From NCBI GenBank assembly GCA_035762085.1, contig DASTPT010000106.1, positions 1 through 37,834 of the forward strand: 37,834 bases of DNA, written 5' to 3'. Each line of letters starts with the position of its first letter. The first letter of the stretch is position 1. The translations under genes and the position numbers were made by a program. Below, one piece after another: positions 24,219 to 31,713 of the stretch. The DNA is from HRBIN12 sp035762085 (lineage in GTDB: Bacteria > Actinomycetota > UBA4738 > HRBIN12). The notes below the pieces were generated by a model that had not been told where the DNA came from, did no database searches, and saw only the letters and a list, made by a program, of their open reading frames with translations.

Positions 24219-24813
24219 CCAGCTCGATCGGGAGCAGCTCGACGGCGTAGGTGTCGAGCATCTCGTTCTCCACGGCGTGAACCTCGAGCGCGGTCCCCGC
24301 TGCGCTCGGCTGATCAGCGTGGCGGTCGCAGACCGGGATCAGCTCGCCGCCTCGGTCGAGCACCCGCGCCGGCACGCCGGGGAGCTCGCCGCGCCACAGG
24401 CACCACGAGCACACGAGCCGCAGGCGGGCGGGGTACGCGAACTCGGCGCGCCAGCCCTTCGTGTGCTCGATCACCCGGCCCCACATCGCGATCGTCCCGA
24501 CGACCCCTGCAGACCGGCTCGCGCGGCGGAGCCGATGCGGGTCCTTCATCGCGTGGATCCCGCACGTGCAGCCGGGCTCGGGGCTCCGGTGGAACTTCGC
24601 GAGCTCGGGGTTGTAGATCATGTACTCGCGCGTGTGCGCGGCGGTACAGGTGGCGTGGATGGGGACACCGGGGTCCCAGTTGGAGCGCGGGGTCGACGGG
24701 GCGATGCGCAGAACGCCGCCCTTGGACCGGACCAGCCGCCAGGCGCGCCAGCCCTCGATGGGCTCGGTCGAGTGCTCCTTCTCGTAGGAGCCGAAGAACG
24801 CGCGGATCGCCAC
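24202..24813 (-). CDS. Conserved actinobacterial-type Cys-rich protein, unknown function
   Basis: The 203-residue protein begins AIRAFFGSYEKE and has a WRAWRL segment. A cysteine-bearing section (IHATCTAAH, then GCTCGIHAMKD) leads to the strongly patterned GTIAMWGRVIEHTKGWRAEFAYP. A second pair follows (LVCSWCLWRGEL), with VCDRHAD near the end. Cys/His content suggests zinc binding. Similar proteins, with a CGIxA motif followed by WGxVxxxxxGWRAExAYP, are common in actinobacteria without assigned function. GTG 24813 is chosen over ATG 24837 because TACGCT lies 6 nt before the GTG. Its end overlaps the HD gene by 17 nt on the other strand. Confidence 0.75.
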   Translation of the reverse strand: MAIRAFFGSYEKEHSTEPIEGWRAWRLVRSKGGVLRIAPSTPRSNWDPGVPIHATCTAAHTREYMIYNPELAKFHRSPEPGCTCGIHAMKDPHRLRRASRSAGVVGTIAMWGRVIEHTKGWRAEFAYPARLRLVCSWCLWRGELPGVPARVLDRGGELIPVCDRHADQPSAAGTALEVHAVENEMLDTYAVELLPIELVTPGA

Positions 24814-24819
24814 TCGGTC

Positions 24820-24825
24820 AGCGTA
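24820..24825 (-). promoter_or_regulatory. -10 box (TACGCT) for the Cys-rich protein gene
   Basis: Minus-strand TACGCT ends 6 nt before GTG 24813. It favours that start over the upstream ATG 24837. Confidence 0.4.
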
Positions 24826-24873
24826 CGCCCGTCCCATGCGAACGATGCTCGCGCGACCGGGTGGCCGCCGGGC

Positions 24874-24879
24874 TAGCAT
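24874..24879 (+). promoter_or_regulatory. -10 box (TAGCAT) for the tryptophanase gene
   Basis: TAGCAT ends 6 nt before GTG 24886 with no ribosome-binding site; leaderless transcription is likely. Confidence 0.5.
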
Positions 24880-24885
24880 CGGTTC

Positions 24886-26274
24886 GTGCCCTACCGGTTC
24901 CGCACGATCATCGAGCCGTTCCGGATCCATTCGGTCGAGCCGCTCCGGTTCCTCAGGGAGGACGAGCGACGGGAGAAGGTCCGCGAGGCCGGCTACAACC
25001 TGTTCCGACTGCACGCCGACGACGTGCTGATCGACCTGCTGACGGACTCGGGGACCGGGGCGATGAGCCGGGACCAGTGGGCGGCGATCCAGCACGGCGA
25101 CGAGTCCTACGCCGGCTCGCCCTCCTGGTACACGTTCCTCGAGGCCGTGCAGGAGCTCTTCCCGTTCCCGCACGTGATGCCCACCCACCAGGGCCGCGCG
25201 GCAGAGAAGATCCTGTTCGGCGCGATCGGCGGGCCGGGAAAGGTCGTGCCGAACAACACGCACTTCGACACGACCCGCGCGAACGTGGAGTTCACCGGCG
25301 CCGAGGCCGTGGACCTGGTGATCCCCGAGGGCCGCGAGCCCCGGACGATCCATCCCTTCAAGGGCAACATGGATCTCGACGCGCTCGAGCGTCTGCTCGT
25401 CGAGCGCGCCGGGGACGTCCCCGTCGTGTTCGTGACGATCACGAACAACTCGGGCGGCGGCCAGCCCGTGTCGCTCGAGAACCTCCGCGGCGTCCGAGCG
25501 CTGTGCGACCGCTTCGGCGTGCCGATGTTCCTCGACGCGTGCCGGTTCGCTGAGAACGCCTGGTTCATCAAGCTCCGCGAGCCCGGCCAGGCCGACCGCG
25601 CGATCCCCGACATCGTGCGCGAGATCGCCGGACTCGCGGACGGCATGACGATGAGCGCCAAGAAGGACCCGCTCGGGAACATCGGCGGCTGGCTCGCGAT
25701 GCGCGACGACGCCCTGGCCGAGCGCTGCCGCAGCCTCCTGATCCTCACGGAGGGCTTCGTCACGTACGGCGGCCTGGCCGGGCGCGACCTCGAGGCGATC
25801 GCGCAGGGGCTGCGCGAGTGCGTGGACGAGCACTACCTGCGGTACCGGATCCGCTCGACCGAGTACCTGGCGGAGGCCCTCGCCGCCGCCGGCGTCCCGA
25901 TCGTCGAGCCGGCGGGCGGGCACGCCGTCTACCTCGACGCTCGGGCGCTCCTGCCACACATCCGGCCGCTCGAGTACCCGGGCCAGGCGCTCGCGGTCGC
26001 GCTGTACGAGGCGGGCGGCATCCGCGGCGTCGAGATCGGCACCGTGATGTTCGGCCGGCATCCCGACGGCGCCGAGACCCCGGCCGCGATGGACCTGGTG
26101 CGCCTGGCGATCCCGCGCCGGACGTACACGCAGAGCCATGTCGACTACGTGATCGAGGTCGTCACCGCGGTGGCCGAGCGCGGCGCCGAGCTCGGTGGCT
26201 ACCGGATCGTCGAGGAGCCACCGCAGCTCCGCCACTTCACGGCGCGGTTCGAGCCGCTCGGGACCGGACGGTGA
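24886..26274 (+). CDS. tnaA: Tryptophanase (tryptophan indole-lyase), beta-eliminating lyase family
   Basis: The 462-residue length matches TnaA and tyrosine phenol-lyase. Family landmarks are PTHQGRAAEKI (99-109), ITNNSGGGQPVSLEN, DACRFAENA with the cofactor Asp near 217, and MSAKKDPLGNIGG with PLP lysine at about 260. The C-terminus has PRRTYTQSHVDYV and LRHFTARFEPL. The two enzymes differ at the position of tyrosine phenol-lyase Arg381, which contacts the phenol ring. Here the sequence reads GVEIGTV, with Ile as in E. coli TnaA, so tryptophanase is favoured. It would split L-tryptophan into indole, pyruvate and ammonia. The gene is leaderless-type and overlaps the ZIP gene as GTGA. No tnaB or leader peptide is seen. 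Confidence 0.85.
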   Translation: MPYRFRTIIEPFRIHSVEPLRFLREDERREKVREAGYNLFRLHADDVLIDLLTDSGTGAMSRDQWAAIQHGDESYAGSPSWYTFLEAVQELFPFPHVMPTHQGRAAEKILFGAIGGPGKVVPNNTHFDTTRANVEFTGAEAVDLVIPEGREPRTIHPFKGNMDLDALERLLVERAGDVPVVFVTITNNSGGGQPVSLENLRGVRALCDRFGVPMFLDACRFAENAWFIKLREPGQADRAIPDIVREIAGLADGMTMSAKKDPLGNIGGWLAMRDDALAERCRSLLILTEGFVTYGGLAGRDLEAIAQGLRECVDEHYLRYRIRSTEYLAEALAAAGVPIVEPAGGHAVYLDARALLPHIRPLEYPGQALAVALYEAGGIRGVEIGTVMFGRHPDGAETPAAMDLVRLAIPRRTYTQSHVDYVIEVVTAVAERGAELGGYRIVEEPPQLRHFTARFEPLGTGR

Positions 26275-26987
26275 TCGAGGCCGCGGCCTGGGGCGCCCTC
26301 GGCGCCTCGTCGCTGCTCCTCGGCGCCGTCATCGCGTTCCGCGTCCGGCTGCGCCGACGGACGCTCGCGATGGTCATGGCGTTCGGGTCGGGCGTCCTGA
26401 TCAGCGCCGTCGCCTACGAGCTCGTCGCGGAGGCCGTTCGGGTCTCGGCGAACGGCCTGGCCGTGGGGGCGGGGTTCGCCGGCGGGGCGCTCGTCTTCTT
26501 CGTGGGCGACGAGCTCATCGAGCGGCGAGCCGACGGGGGCGGCGGTGGGCTGGCGATCGTCCTCGGCGCGGTGCTCGACGGGATCCCGGAGTCGGTCGTG
26601 ATCGGGATCTCGCTGATCGAGGGCGGCTCGGTGAGCGTGGCCGTGCTCGTCGCCGTGTTCCTGTCGAACGTGCCCGAGGCGATCTCGGCCTCGACGGACC
26701 TCGTGGCGGGCGGGTGGTCCCGGCGCTCGGTCGCGCTCCTGTGGTCGGTGGTCGTGCTCGCATCGGCCGTGTCGGCGCTGCTCGGCTTCGCGCTCCTCCA
26801 GGACGCCCCGGGATCGTGGGTCGCGGCGATCCAGGCATTCGCGGCGGGCGCGATCCTCACGATGCTCGCCGACGAGATGATCCCCGAGGCCTACCGGGAG
26901 GCGCGCTCGAGCACGCACCGCAAGGCCGTCGGCCTGGCGACGGCGCTCGGCTTCGCGGTCGCCGCGGCGCTCTCGTTCAACAGCTAG
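26271..26987 (+). CDS. ZIP-family metal transporter (ZupT-like)
   Basis: The 238-residue protein has about eight helices and the ZIP metal-site helices: VLDGIPESVVIGISL, FLSNVPEAISASTDL and MLADEMIPEAYREA. Classical ZIP proteins carry His/Glu pairs (HN..PEG, HE..PE); here Asp or Ser-Asn replace the usual His, as in many actinobacterial members. Import of a divalent metal is the family role; the ion is unknown. GTG 26271 overlaps the tryptophanase stop (GTGA), so the two are co-translated. Its TAG stop is shared in the palindrome CTAG with the convergent YihY gene. Confidence 0.83.
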   Translation: MIEAAAWGALGASSLLLGAVIAFRVRLRRRTLAMVMAFGSGVLISAVAYELVAEAVRVSANGLAVGAGFAGGALVFFVGDELIERRADGGGGGLAIVLGAVLDGIPESVVIGISLIEGGSVSVAVLVAVFLSNVPEAISASTDLVAGGWSRRSVALLWSVVVLASAVSALLGFALLQDAPGSWVAAIQAFAAGAILTMLADEMIPEAYREARSSTHRKAVGLATALGFAVAAALSFNS

Positions 26988-27787
26988 GGATCCGACGCCG
27001 GGTGCGAGCGGCGCTCGGCGAGCACGGCCGAGAGCTCGGCGCCGAACAGGTACAGCCCGGTCGTCAGTCGGAGCACGACGAGGATGCCCACGACGGCGCC
27101 GATCGTCCCGTAGAGCAGCGTCGCGTTCGCGATCAGGTGGTCGACGACCAGCCCGCCGAGGAGCTTGAACACCTCCCAGGCCAGCGTCATGACGAGGGCG
27201 CCCGGCACGTACCTCCTCCACGGGCCCGGCGACGGCGTGAGGGCGACGTACGAGAGGAGGAACAGCCCGAACTCGAGCGCCGCGGTGGCGGCGAACCCCA
27301 GGACTTGGACCGGGACCTCCAGGGCGCCGACGTCCTGGAGGCGCGCGATGAGCGCGGTGACCACCGGCAGGACGCCGACGATCCCCACGAGGCCGAGCGT
27401 GGTGCCGACCGCGCGCAGGACCCGGCCGGCGGCGCGCTCGGGCGGCGATCGGAAGACGACCCCGAGCGCGAGCGCGACGCGCCGTGCGAGTGCGGACGCC
27501 GTCCACAACAGGCCGAGGAAGCTGGCGACGCCGAGCGCGACGCCGCCCCTCCTCAGGTTCTCGAGCTGCTCCTCGGCGTCCTCCACGAACTCGACCGACG
27601 TGATCCGGTCGACGAGCCCGTACACCGACAGCGTGACGAGCGACAGCGCCAGGGTGGACAGGAACAGCTGGTACGCGAGCGCCGCGGCGTGGGTCGAGAC
27701 GTCGTCCTCGGCGGAGCGCACCAGCACCGCGCGGACCAGCCGGACCGGCGGCCACTGCGCTAGGGTTCCCCGCATCCGCACAAGCAT
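26984..27787 (-). CDS. YihY/BrkB-family inner membrane protein
   Basis: The 267-residue protein has six helices. It starts with the amphipathic THAAALAYQLFLSTLALSLV typical of the family and ends LTTGLYLFGAELSAVLAERR, which holds the conserved YxxGAEL-like motif; an intermediate PGALVMTLAWEVFKLL is also typical. Members were once called ribonuclease BN and are now treated as membrane proteins of unclear transport role. ATG 27787 is the longest start; ATG 27775 (MRGTLAQW) is equally possible, and neither has a ribosome-binding site. The upstream GNAT gene is divergent. Confidence 0.82.
   Translation of the reverse strand: MLVRMRGTLAQWPPVRLVRAVLVRSAEDDVSTHAAALAYQLFLSTLALSLVTLSVYGLVDRITSVEFVEDAEEQLENLRRGGVALGVASFLGLLWTASALARRVALALGVVFRSPPERAAGRVLRAVGTTLGLVGIVGVLPVVTALIARLQDVGALEVPVQVLGFAATAALEFGLFLLSYVALTPSPGPWRRYVPGALVMTLAWEVFKLLGGLVVDHLIANATLLYGTIGAVVGILVVLRLTTGLYLFGAELSAVLAERRSHPASDP
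27761..27766 (+). promoter_or_regulatory. -10 box (TAGGGT) for the GNAT gene
   Basis: TAGGGT lies inside the 5' end of the divergent YihY gene. It gives a leader of about 38 nt containing GAGGAG before GTG 27811. Confidence 0.35.
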
Positions 27788-27810
27788 GACAGCGAGGAGA
27801 CGGTGCCAGC

Positions 27811-28293
27811 GTGAACATCCGACCGGCCACGAGCGACGACGACGACTTCCTGAAGAAGATGCTCTACGAGGCCGCGGCGTGGAACCCCGACTGGCCGCGC
27901 GAGCAGGTGATCGAGGCCCTCGCGGACCCCGTACTCGAGCGCTTCCACCGTGACTGGGGGCGAGCGGGCGACCTCGGCGTGATCGCCGAGCTCGACGGCG
28001 TGCCCGTGGGCGCGGCGTGGTTCCGCCTGTTCACCGCGGACGAGCCCGGCCACGGGTTCGTGGACGAGGAGACGCCCGAGCTCGGCATCGCGGTCGAGCC
28101 GCTCCACCGTCGGAAGGGCATCGGCGAGACCCTGCTCCGCGCGCTGATCTCGGAAGCGCGTCAGCAGGGGTTCAAGGCGCTCTCGCTGTCGGTCGCCCCG
28201 CACAACCGCTCGCGGATGATGTACGAGCGGACGGGCTTCCGGAAGGTAGGCGAAGAGGGCGGGACCTGGACGATGCTGCTCGAGCTCCACTGA
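27811..28293 (+). CDS. GNAT-family N-acetyltransferase
   Basis: The 160-residue single-domain GNAT begins NIRPATSDDDDFLKKML. The acetyl-CoA-binding segment is LGIAVEPLHRRKGIGETLLRALI (about residues 91-112), and a SVAPHNRSRMMYERTGFRKVG motif completes the fold. The substrate is unknown. GTG 27811 follows GAGGAG at about 11 nt. The gene is transcribed alone, since DedA on its right is convergent. Confidence 0.85.
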   Translation: MNIRPATSDDDDFLKKMLYEAAAWNPDWPREQVIEALADPVLERFHRDWGRAGDLGVIAELDGVPVGAAWFRLFTADEPGHGFVDEETPELGIAVEPLHRRKGIGETLLRALISEARQQGFKALSLSVAPHNRSRMMYERTGFRKVGEEGGTWTMLLELH

Positions 28294-28314
28294 GCCGAGC
28301 GGCCCGGATCCTCC

Positions 28315-29034
28315 TCAGGCGTCCTCGCGGGCGTCCGAGGGCACGACGCCTGCGTCCGAGGGCAGGGGGCTGGCGTCCGAGGCCAGTGCGGCCTTCGCGC
28401 GCTCGGCCTCCTCGGCGCGGATCGTGCGGAGGCGGTGCCATACGAACCAGACGCCCACGATGAGGATCGCGATCGCGATGGCCCACGAGATCGGCCGCAG
28501 GATCCGCTCCACCGTCTCCCACCGCTCGCCGAGGAGGTAGCCGACCCATGTCAGCGCGATGCTCCACGGCAGGCAGCCGAGGACCGTGAACACCGTGAAC
28601 TTCCAGAACCCCATGCGCACGACGCCGGCCGGCAGGCTGATGAACGTCCGGACGACCGGCAGGAGCCGGCCGAAGAACACCGCCGGCTCCCCGTAGCGCT
28701 CGAACCAGTCGTGGGCGCGATCCACCTCGTGCGGGCGGATCAGCAGGTACCTGCCCCAGCGCGCGACGAACGGACGCCCCCCGGCGTAGCCGGCCCAGTA
28801 CGCGAGCCAGGAGCCGACCACGTTGCCCAGCGTCCCGGCGAGCACCACGGGCCAGAACTCCAGCTGCAGCTCGGGCGCGAGGAACGTCGCCGATACGAGG
28901 GCGCCCCCGAACACCATCGTGACCTCGCTCGGGATCGGGATGCACGCAGACTCGAGCACCATGAGGACGAAGATCGCCAGGTACCCGTAGGTGGCGACGT
29001 TGTCGATGATGAAGTGGGTCAGCCAGTCGAGCAG
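28315..29034 (-). CDS. DedA-family membrane protein, probable CTG start
   Basis: The 239-residue protein starts LDWLTHFIIDNVATYGYLAIF and has the DedA/SNARE-associated hallmarks: ESACIPIPSEVTMVFGGAL, GTLGNVVGSWLAYWAGYAGG, and FFGRLLPVVRTFISLPAGVVRM with the conserved Arg. DedA proteins recycle undecaprenyl phosphate or flip phospholipids and maintain proton-motive force. The frame is open upstream but has no ATG, GTG or TTG near the expected N-terminus. CTG 29034, 6 nt after CGGAG, gives the usual MLDWLT-type start. A -10 TACCCT at 29066-29071 fits a 25-nt leader. The C-terminal tail has three repeats of the type SDASPLPSDAGVVPSDA. Confidence 0.8.
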   Translation of the reverse strand: MLDWLTHFIIDNVATYGYLAIFVLMVLESACIPIPSEVTMVFGGALVSATFLAPELQLEFWPVVLAGTLGNVVGSWLAYWAGYAGGRPFVARWGRYLLIRPHEVDRAHDWFERYGEPAVFFGRLLPVVRTFISLPAGVVRMGFWKFTVFTVLGCLPWSIALTWVGYLLGERWETVERILRPISWAIAIAILIVGVWFVWHRLRTIRAEEAERAKAALASDASPLPSDAGVVPSDAREDA

Positions 29035-29065
29035 GGGAGGCTCCGAGCGTCGGGGGACGCGACCG

Positions 29066-29071
29066 AGGGTA
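29066..29071 (-). promoter_or_regulatory. -10 box (TACCCT) for the DedA gene
   Basis: Minus-strand TACCCT predicts a transcript start near 29059, leaving room for the CGGAG ribosome-binding site before CTG 29034. Confidence 0.4.
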
Positions 29072-29111
29072 TCACCCGGCCCCGGAACTCCCTCCCCAGT
29101 TGCGTCGGAGG

Positions 29112-29167
29112 GGTACCCTGCGCGCGATGAGGATGCATGGGCTGGCATGGGGGGCTGGTACCCTGCG
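29112..29167 (+). promoter_or_regulatory. Two direct repeats with -10-like boxes upstream of topA
   Basis: GGTACCCTGCG occurs at 29112-29122 and 29157-29167, 45 bp apart; each contains TACCCT. The first is followed 7 nt later by ATG 29127. That ATG opens a 34-codon frame (MRMHGLAWGAG...) ending at TAG 29231, one base before the topA GTG. It may be a leader peptide or only a leader region with tandem promoters. Confidence 0.4.
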
Positions 29168-29232
29168 GCGCTGGAGGCCCGCCGGACGCGCGGGTTCTCG
29201 CATCCCCCCGACCTCTGGAGGCAGGCGGTAGC

Positions 29233-31713
29233 GTGGCGAAGACCCTGGTCGTCGTCGAGTCGCCCGCGAAGGCGAAGACGATCGAGAAATACCTGGGGCC
29301 GGACTATGCGGTCCGAGCCTCGTACGGCCACATCCGCGACCTGCCGAAGAGCGAGCTCGGCGTGGACGTCGAGCGCGGCTTCCGGGTCACGTACCAGGTC
29401 CCCGAGGACTCGAAGCGACACGTCGCCGAGCTCAAGAAGGCCCTGAAGGGATCCGAGGACCTGGTCCTCGCGACCGACTACGACCGTGAGGGAGAGGCGA
29501 TTGCCTTCCACGTCGCCTCGCTCCTCGGCGTGGATCCCGAGCAGGCGAAGCGGGTCACGTTCACCGAGATCACCCGCGACGCGATCCTCGAGTCCTTCGC
29601 CCACCCGCGCGAGATCGACCTGAAGCTCTTCGACGCCCAGGAGGCCCGCCGGGTGCTCGACCGCCTGGTCGGCTACAAGATCAGCCCGATCCTGTGGCGC
29701 CGGGTCCGTCCCGGCCTGTCCGCCGGCCGTGTCCAATCGGTGGCCGTCCGGCTGATCGTCGAGCGCGAGCGCGAGATCCGGGCGTTCGTGCCGGTCGAGT
29801 ACTGGAGCGTCGACGTCCGGCTCGCCCCCGACGGCGACGAGCACGCCTTCCTCGCCCGGCTCACCCGGATCCCCGACGGCAAGCTCGCGACGGCGCCCGA
29901 CAAGAAGGGCATCGTGCTCTCGGCCGAGGCCGAGGCCGGGACGCACGTCGAGCGCCTGCGCCGTGCCGCGTACCGCGTGACGAACGTCGAGCGCAAGGAG
30001 CGCAAGCGCTCGCCGGCCCCGCCGTTCACCACCTCGACGCTCCAGCAGGAGGCCGCCCGGAAGCTGGGGTTCGGCGCGCGCAAGACGATGACGCTCGCCC
30101 AGCGGCTGTACGAGGGCGTCGACCTGCCCGGCGAGGGGACGGTCGGCCTCATCACGTACATCCGGACCGACTCGGTGAACCTGGCCGAGTCGGCCCTGCG
30201 CGAGATCGCCGGGTTCATCCGCACCGAGTACCCGCCCGAGTACTCGCTGGCGCAGCCGCGCCGATACCGGACGCGTTCGCGGAACGCGCAGGAGGCGCAC
30301 GAGGCGATCCGGCCGACGTCCGTGCTGCGGCACCCGGCGCGCGTGGGCTCGGCGCTCGACCGTGACCAGCTGCGCCTGTACACGCTGATCTGGCAGCGGA
30401 CGGTCGCCACCCAGATGGCCGAGGCGCGCTTCAACCAGGTCGGCGTGGACGTCGAGGCTCTCGTCGACGGACTCGCGTACGGGCTCCGCGCGACCGGCCA
30501 GACGCTCCTGTTCGACGGGTTCATCCGCGTCTACAGGGAGGGCCGGGACGAGGGCCCCGACGAGGACGCGGAGGCCCGCCTGCCCGAGCTCACCGTCGAT
30601 CAGCTCCTGCGGATGCTCGAGGTGCTGCCCGAGCAGCACTTCACGCAGCCGCCCCCCCGGTTCACCGAGGCCTCGCTCGTGAAGACGCTCGAGGAGCTCG
30701 GGATCGGCCGGCCGTCCACCTACGCCTCGATCATCTCGACGATCCAGGACCGCGGGTACGTCCGCCTGCAGGACAAGCGCTTCTACCCGGAGGACGTCGC
30801 GGAGGTCGTGATCGACAAGCTCGTCGAGCACTTCCCCGAGATCGTGAACGTGAACTTCACCGCCAAGATGGAGGAGGAGCTCGACCAGATCGCCGAGGGC
30901 GCCACCGGGCGCGCGCGTGTGCTCGGCGAGTTCTGGGAGCCGTTCAGCGAGGACCTCCAGCGCGCCGAGGAGAAGTTCGAGCGCTACGTCGAGGAGGTCG
31001 ACGAGGACTGCCCGCGCTGCATCGAGGAGGGGCGGACGCCGCCCGGCCGGCTCCAGATCCGGCTGGGGCGGTACGGGCGGTTCATCGGCTGCTCCCGCTA
31101 CGCACCCGAGGACGGCGGGTGCAGGTACATCCGCAACCTGAACGGGGAGGAGCGGCCCGAGCCCGAGCTCCTCGACGAGACCTGTCCCGAGTGCGGCCGA
31201 CCGCTCGCCCGCAAGGTCGGCCGGTACGGCCCGTTCGTCGGCTGCTCCGGGTACCCCGAGTGCCGGTACATCAAGAAGGAGCCCCCGAAGTCCACCGGGA
31301 TCACCTGCCCGCAGTGCGGGCAGGGGCAGATCGTCGAGCGTCACACCCGCTTCGGCCTGCTGTACGGGTGTGACCGGTACCCCGACTGCGATTTTGCGGT
31401 CAACCATCCGCCCGTGGCCGACCGTCCCTGTCCCGAGTGCGGATCGCTCCTGGTCCGCCGCCCGAAGTCGTACCGTTGCTGGAACTGCGGTGCCGAGCTG
31501 GACGAGGCCTTCGAGGTCAGGAAGCACGGCGACCCTGAGGCCGAGGCAGAGGCCCGAGCGGCCAAGTCTGCGGCCCGTGCCGCCCGGGCTGCCGCGAAGA
31601 AGACGACCACGAAGAAGACGACCGCGAAGAAGAAGACGTCGACGAGGAAGAAGCCTGCCGCGAAGAAGCCCACCGCGACGAAGCGGTCGGCGCGCGCGGC
31701 TGCGGAGGGGTAG
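29233..31713 (+). CDS. topA: DNA topoisomerase I (type IA)
   Basis: The 826-residue enzyme begins AKTLVVVESPAKAKTIEKYLG, the Toprim domain, with acidic ATDYDREGEAIAFH near residue 85. The catalytic Tyr is in GLITYIRTDSVN. Four Zn-ribbon-type repeats follow from about 590: CPRC..., CPECGRPLARKVG..., CPQCGQG... and CPECGSLL...CWNC. A Lys/Ala/Thr-rich tail (KKTTTKKTTAKKK) ends the protein, as in many actinobacterial TopA proteins, and helps DNA binding. It relaxes negative supercoils. GTG 29233 follows GGAGG at 11 nt; an in-frame ATG 29137 would add 32 unlikely residues. The MFS::tmk gene begins directly after its stop. Confidence 0.96.
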   Translation: MAKTLVVVESPAKAKTIEKYLGPDYAVRASYGHIRDLPKSELGVDVERGFRVTYQVPEDSKRHVAELKKALKGSEDLVLATDYDREGEAIAFHVASLLGVDPEQAKRVTFTEITRDAILESFAHPREIDLKLFDAQEARRVLDRLVGYKISPILWRRVRPGLSAGRVQSVAVRLIVEREREIRAFVPVEYWSVDVRLAPDGDEHAFLARLTRIPDGKLATAPDKKGIVLSAEAEAGTHVERLRRAAYRVTNVERKERKRSPAPPFTTSTLQQEAARKLGFGARKTMTLAQRLYEGVDLPGEGTVGLITYIRTDSVNLAESALREIAGFIRTEYPPEYSLAQPRRYRTRSRNAQEAHEAIRPTSVLRHPARVGSALDRDQLRLYTLIWQRTVATQMAEARFNQVGVDVEALVDGLAYGLRATGQTLLFDGFIRVYREGRDEGPDEDAEARLPELTVDQLLRMLEVLPEQHFTQPPPRFTEASLVKTLEELGIGRPSTYASIISTIQDRGYVRLQDKRFYPEDVAEVVIDKLVEHFPEIVNVNFTAKMEEELDQIAEGATGRARVLGEFWEPFSEDLQRAEEKFERYVEEVDEDCPRCIEEGRTPPGRLQIRLGRYGRFIGCSRYAPEDGGCRYIRNLNGEERPEPELLDETCPECGRPLARKVGRYGPFVGCSGYPECRYIKKEPPKSTGITCPQCGQGQIVERHTRFGLLYGCDRYPDCDFAVNHPPVADRPCPECGSLLVRRPKSYRCWNCGAELDEAFEVRKHGDPEAEAEARAAKSAARAARAAAKKTTTKKTTAKKKTSTRKKPAAKKPTATKRSARAAAEG

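Noticed and set aside
24886..26274. Tyrosine phenol-lyase as the identity of the beta-eliminating lyase
   Set aside because: The position of the phenol-contacting Arg is occupied by Ile in GVEIGTV, as in tryptophanase. Some C-terminal residues (PRRxYT) resemble the tyrosine enzyme, so the call keeps some doubt.
29137..29232. A topA start at ATG 29137
   Set aside because: It would add 32 residues without similarity before the invariant AKTLVVVESPAKAKTI start. GTG 29233 has a GGAGG upstream.
31594..31700. AAGAAG-rich repeats at the end of topA as a separate repeat element
   Set aside because: They code the Lys/Ala/Thr-rich TopA tail that many actinobacterial TopA proteins have.
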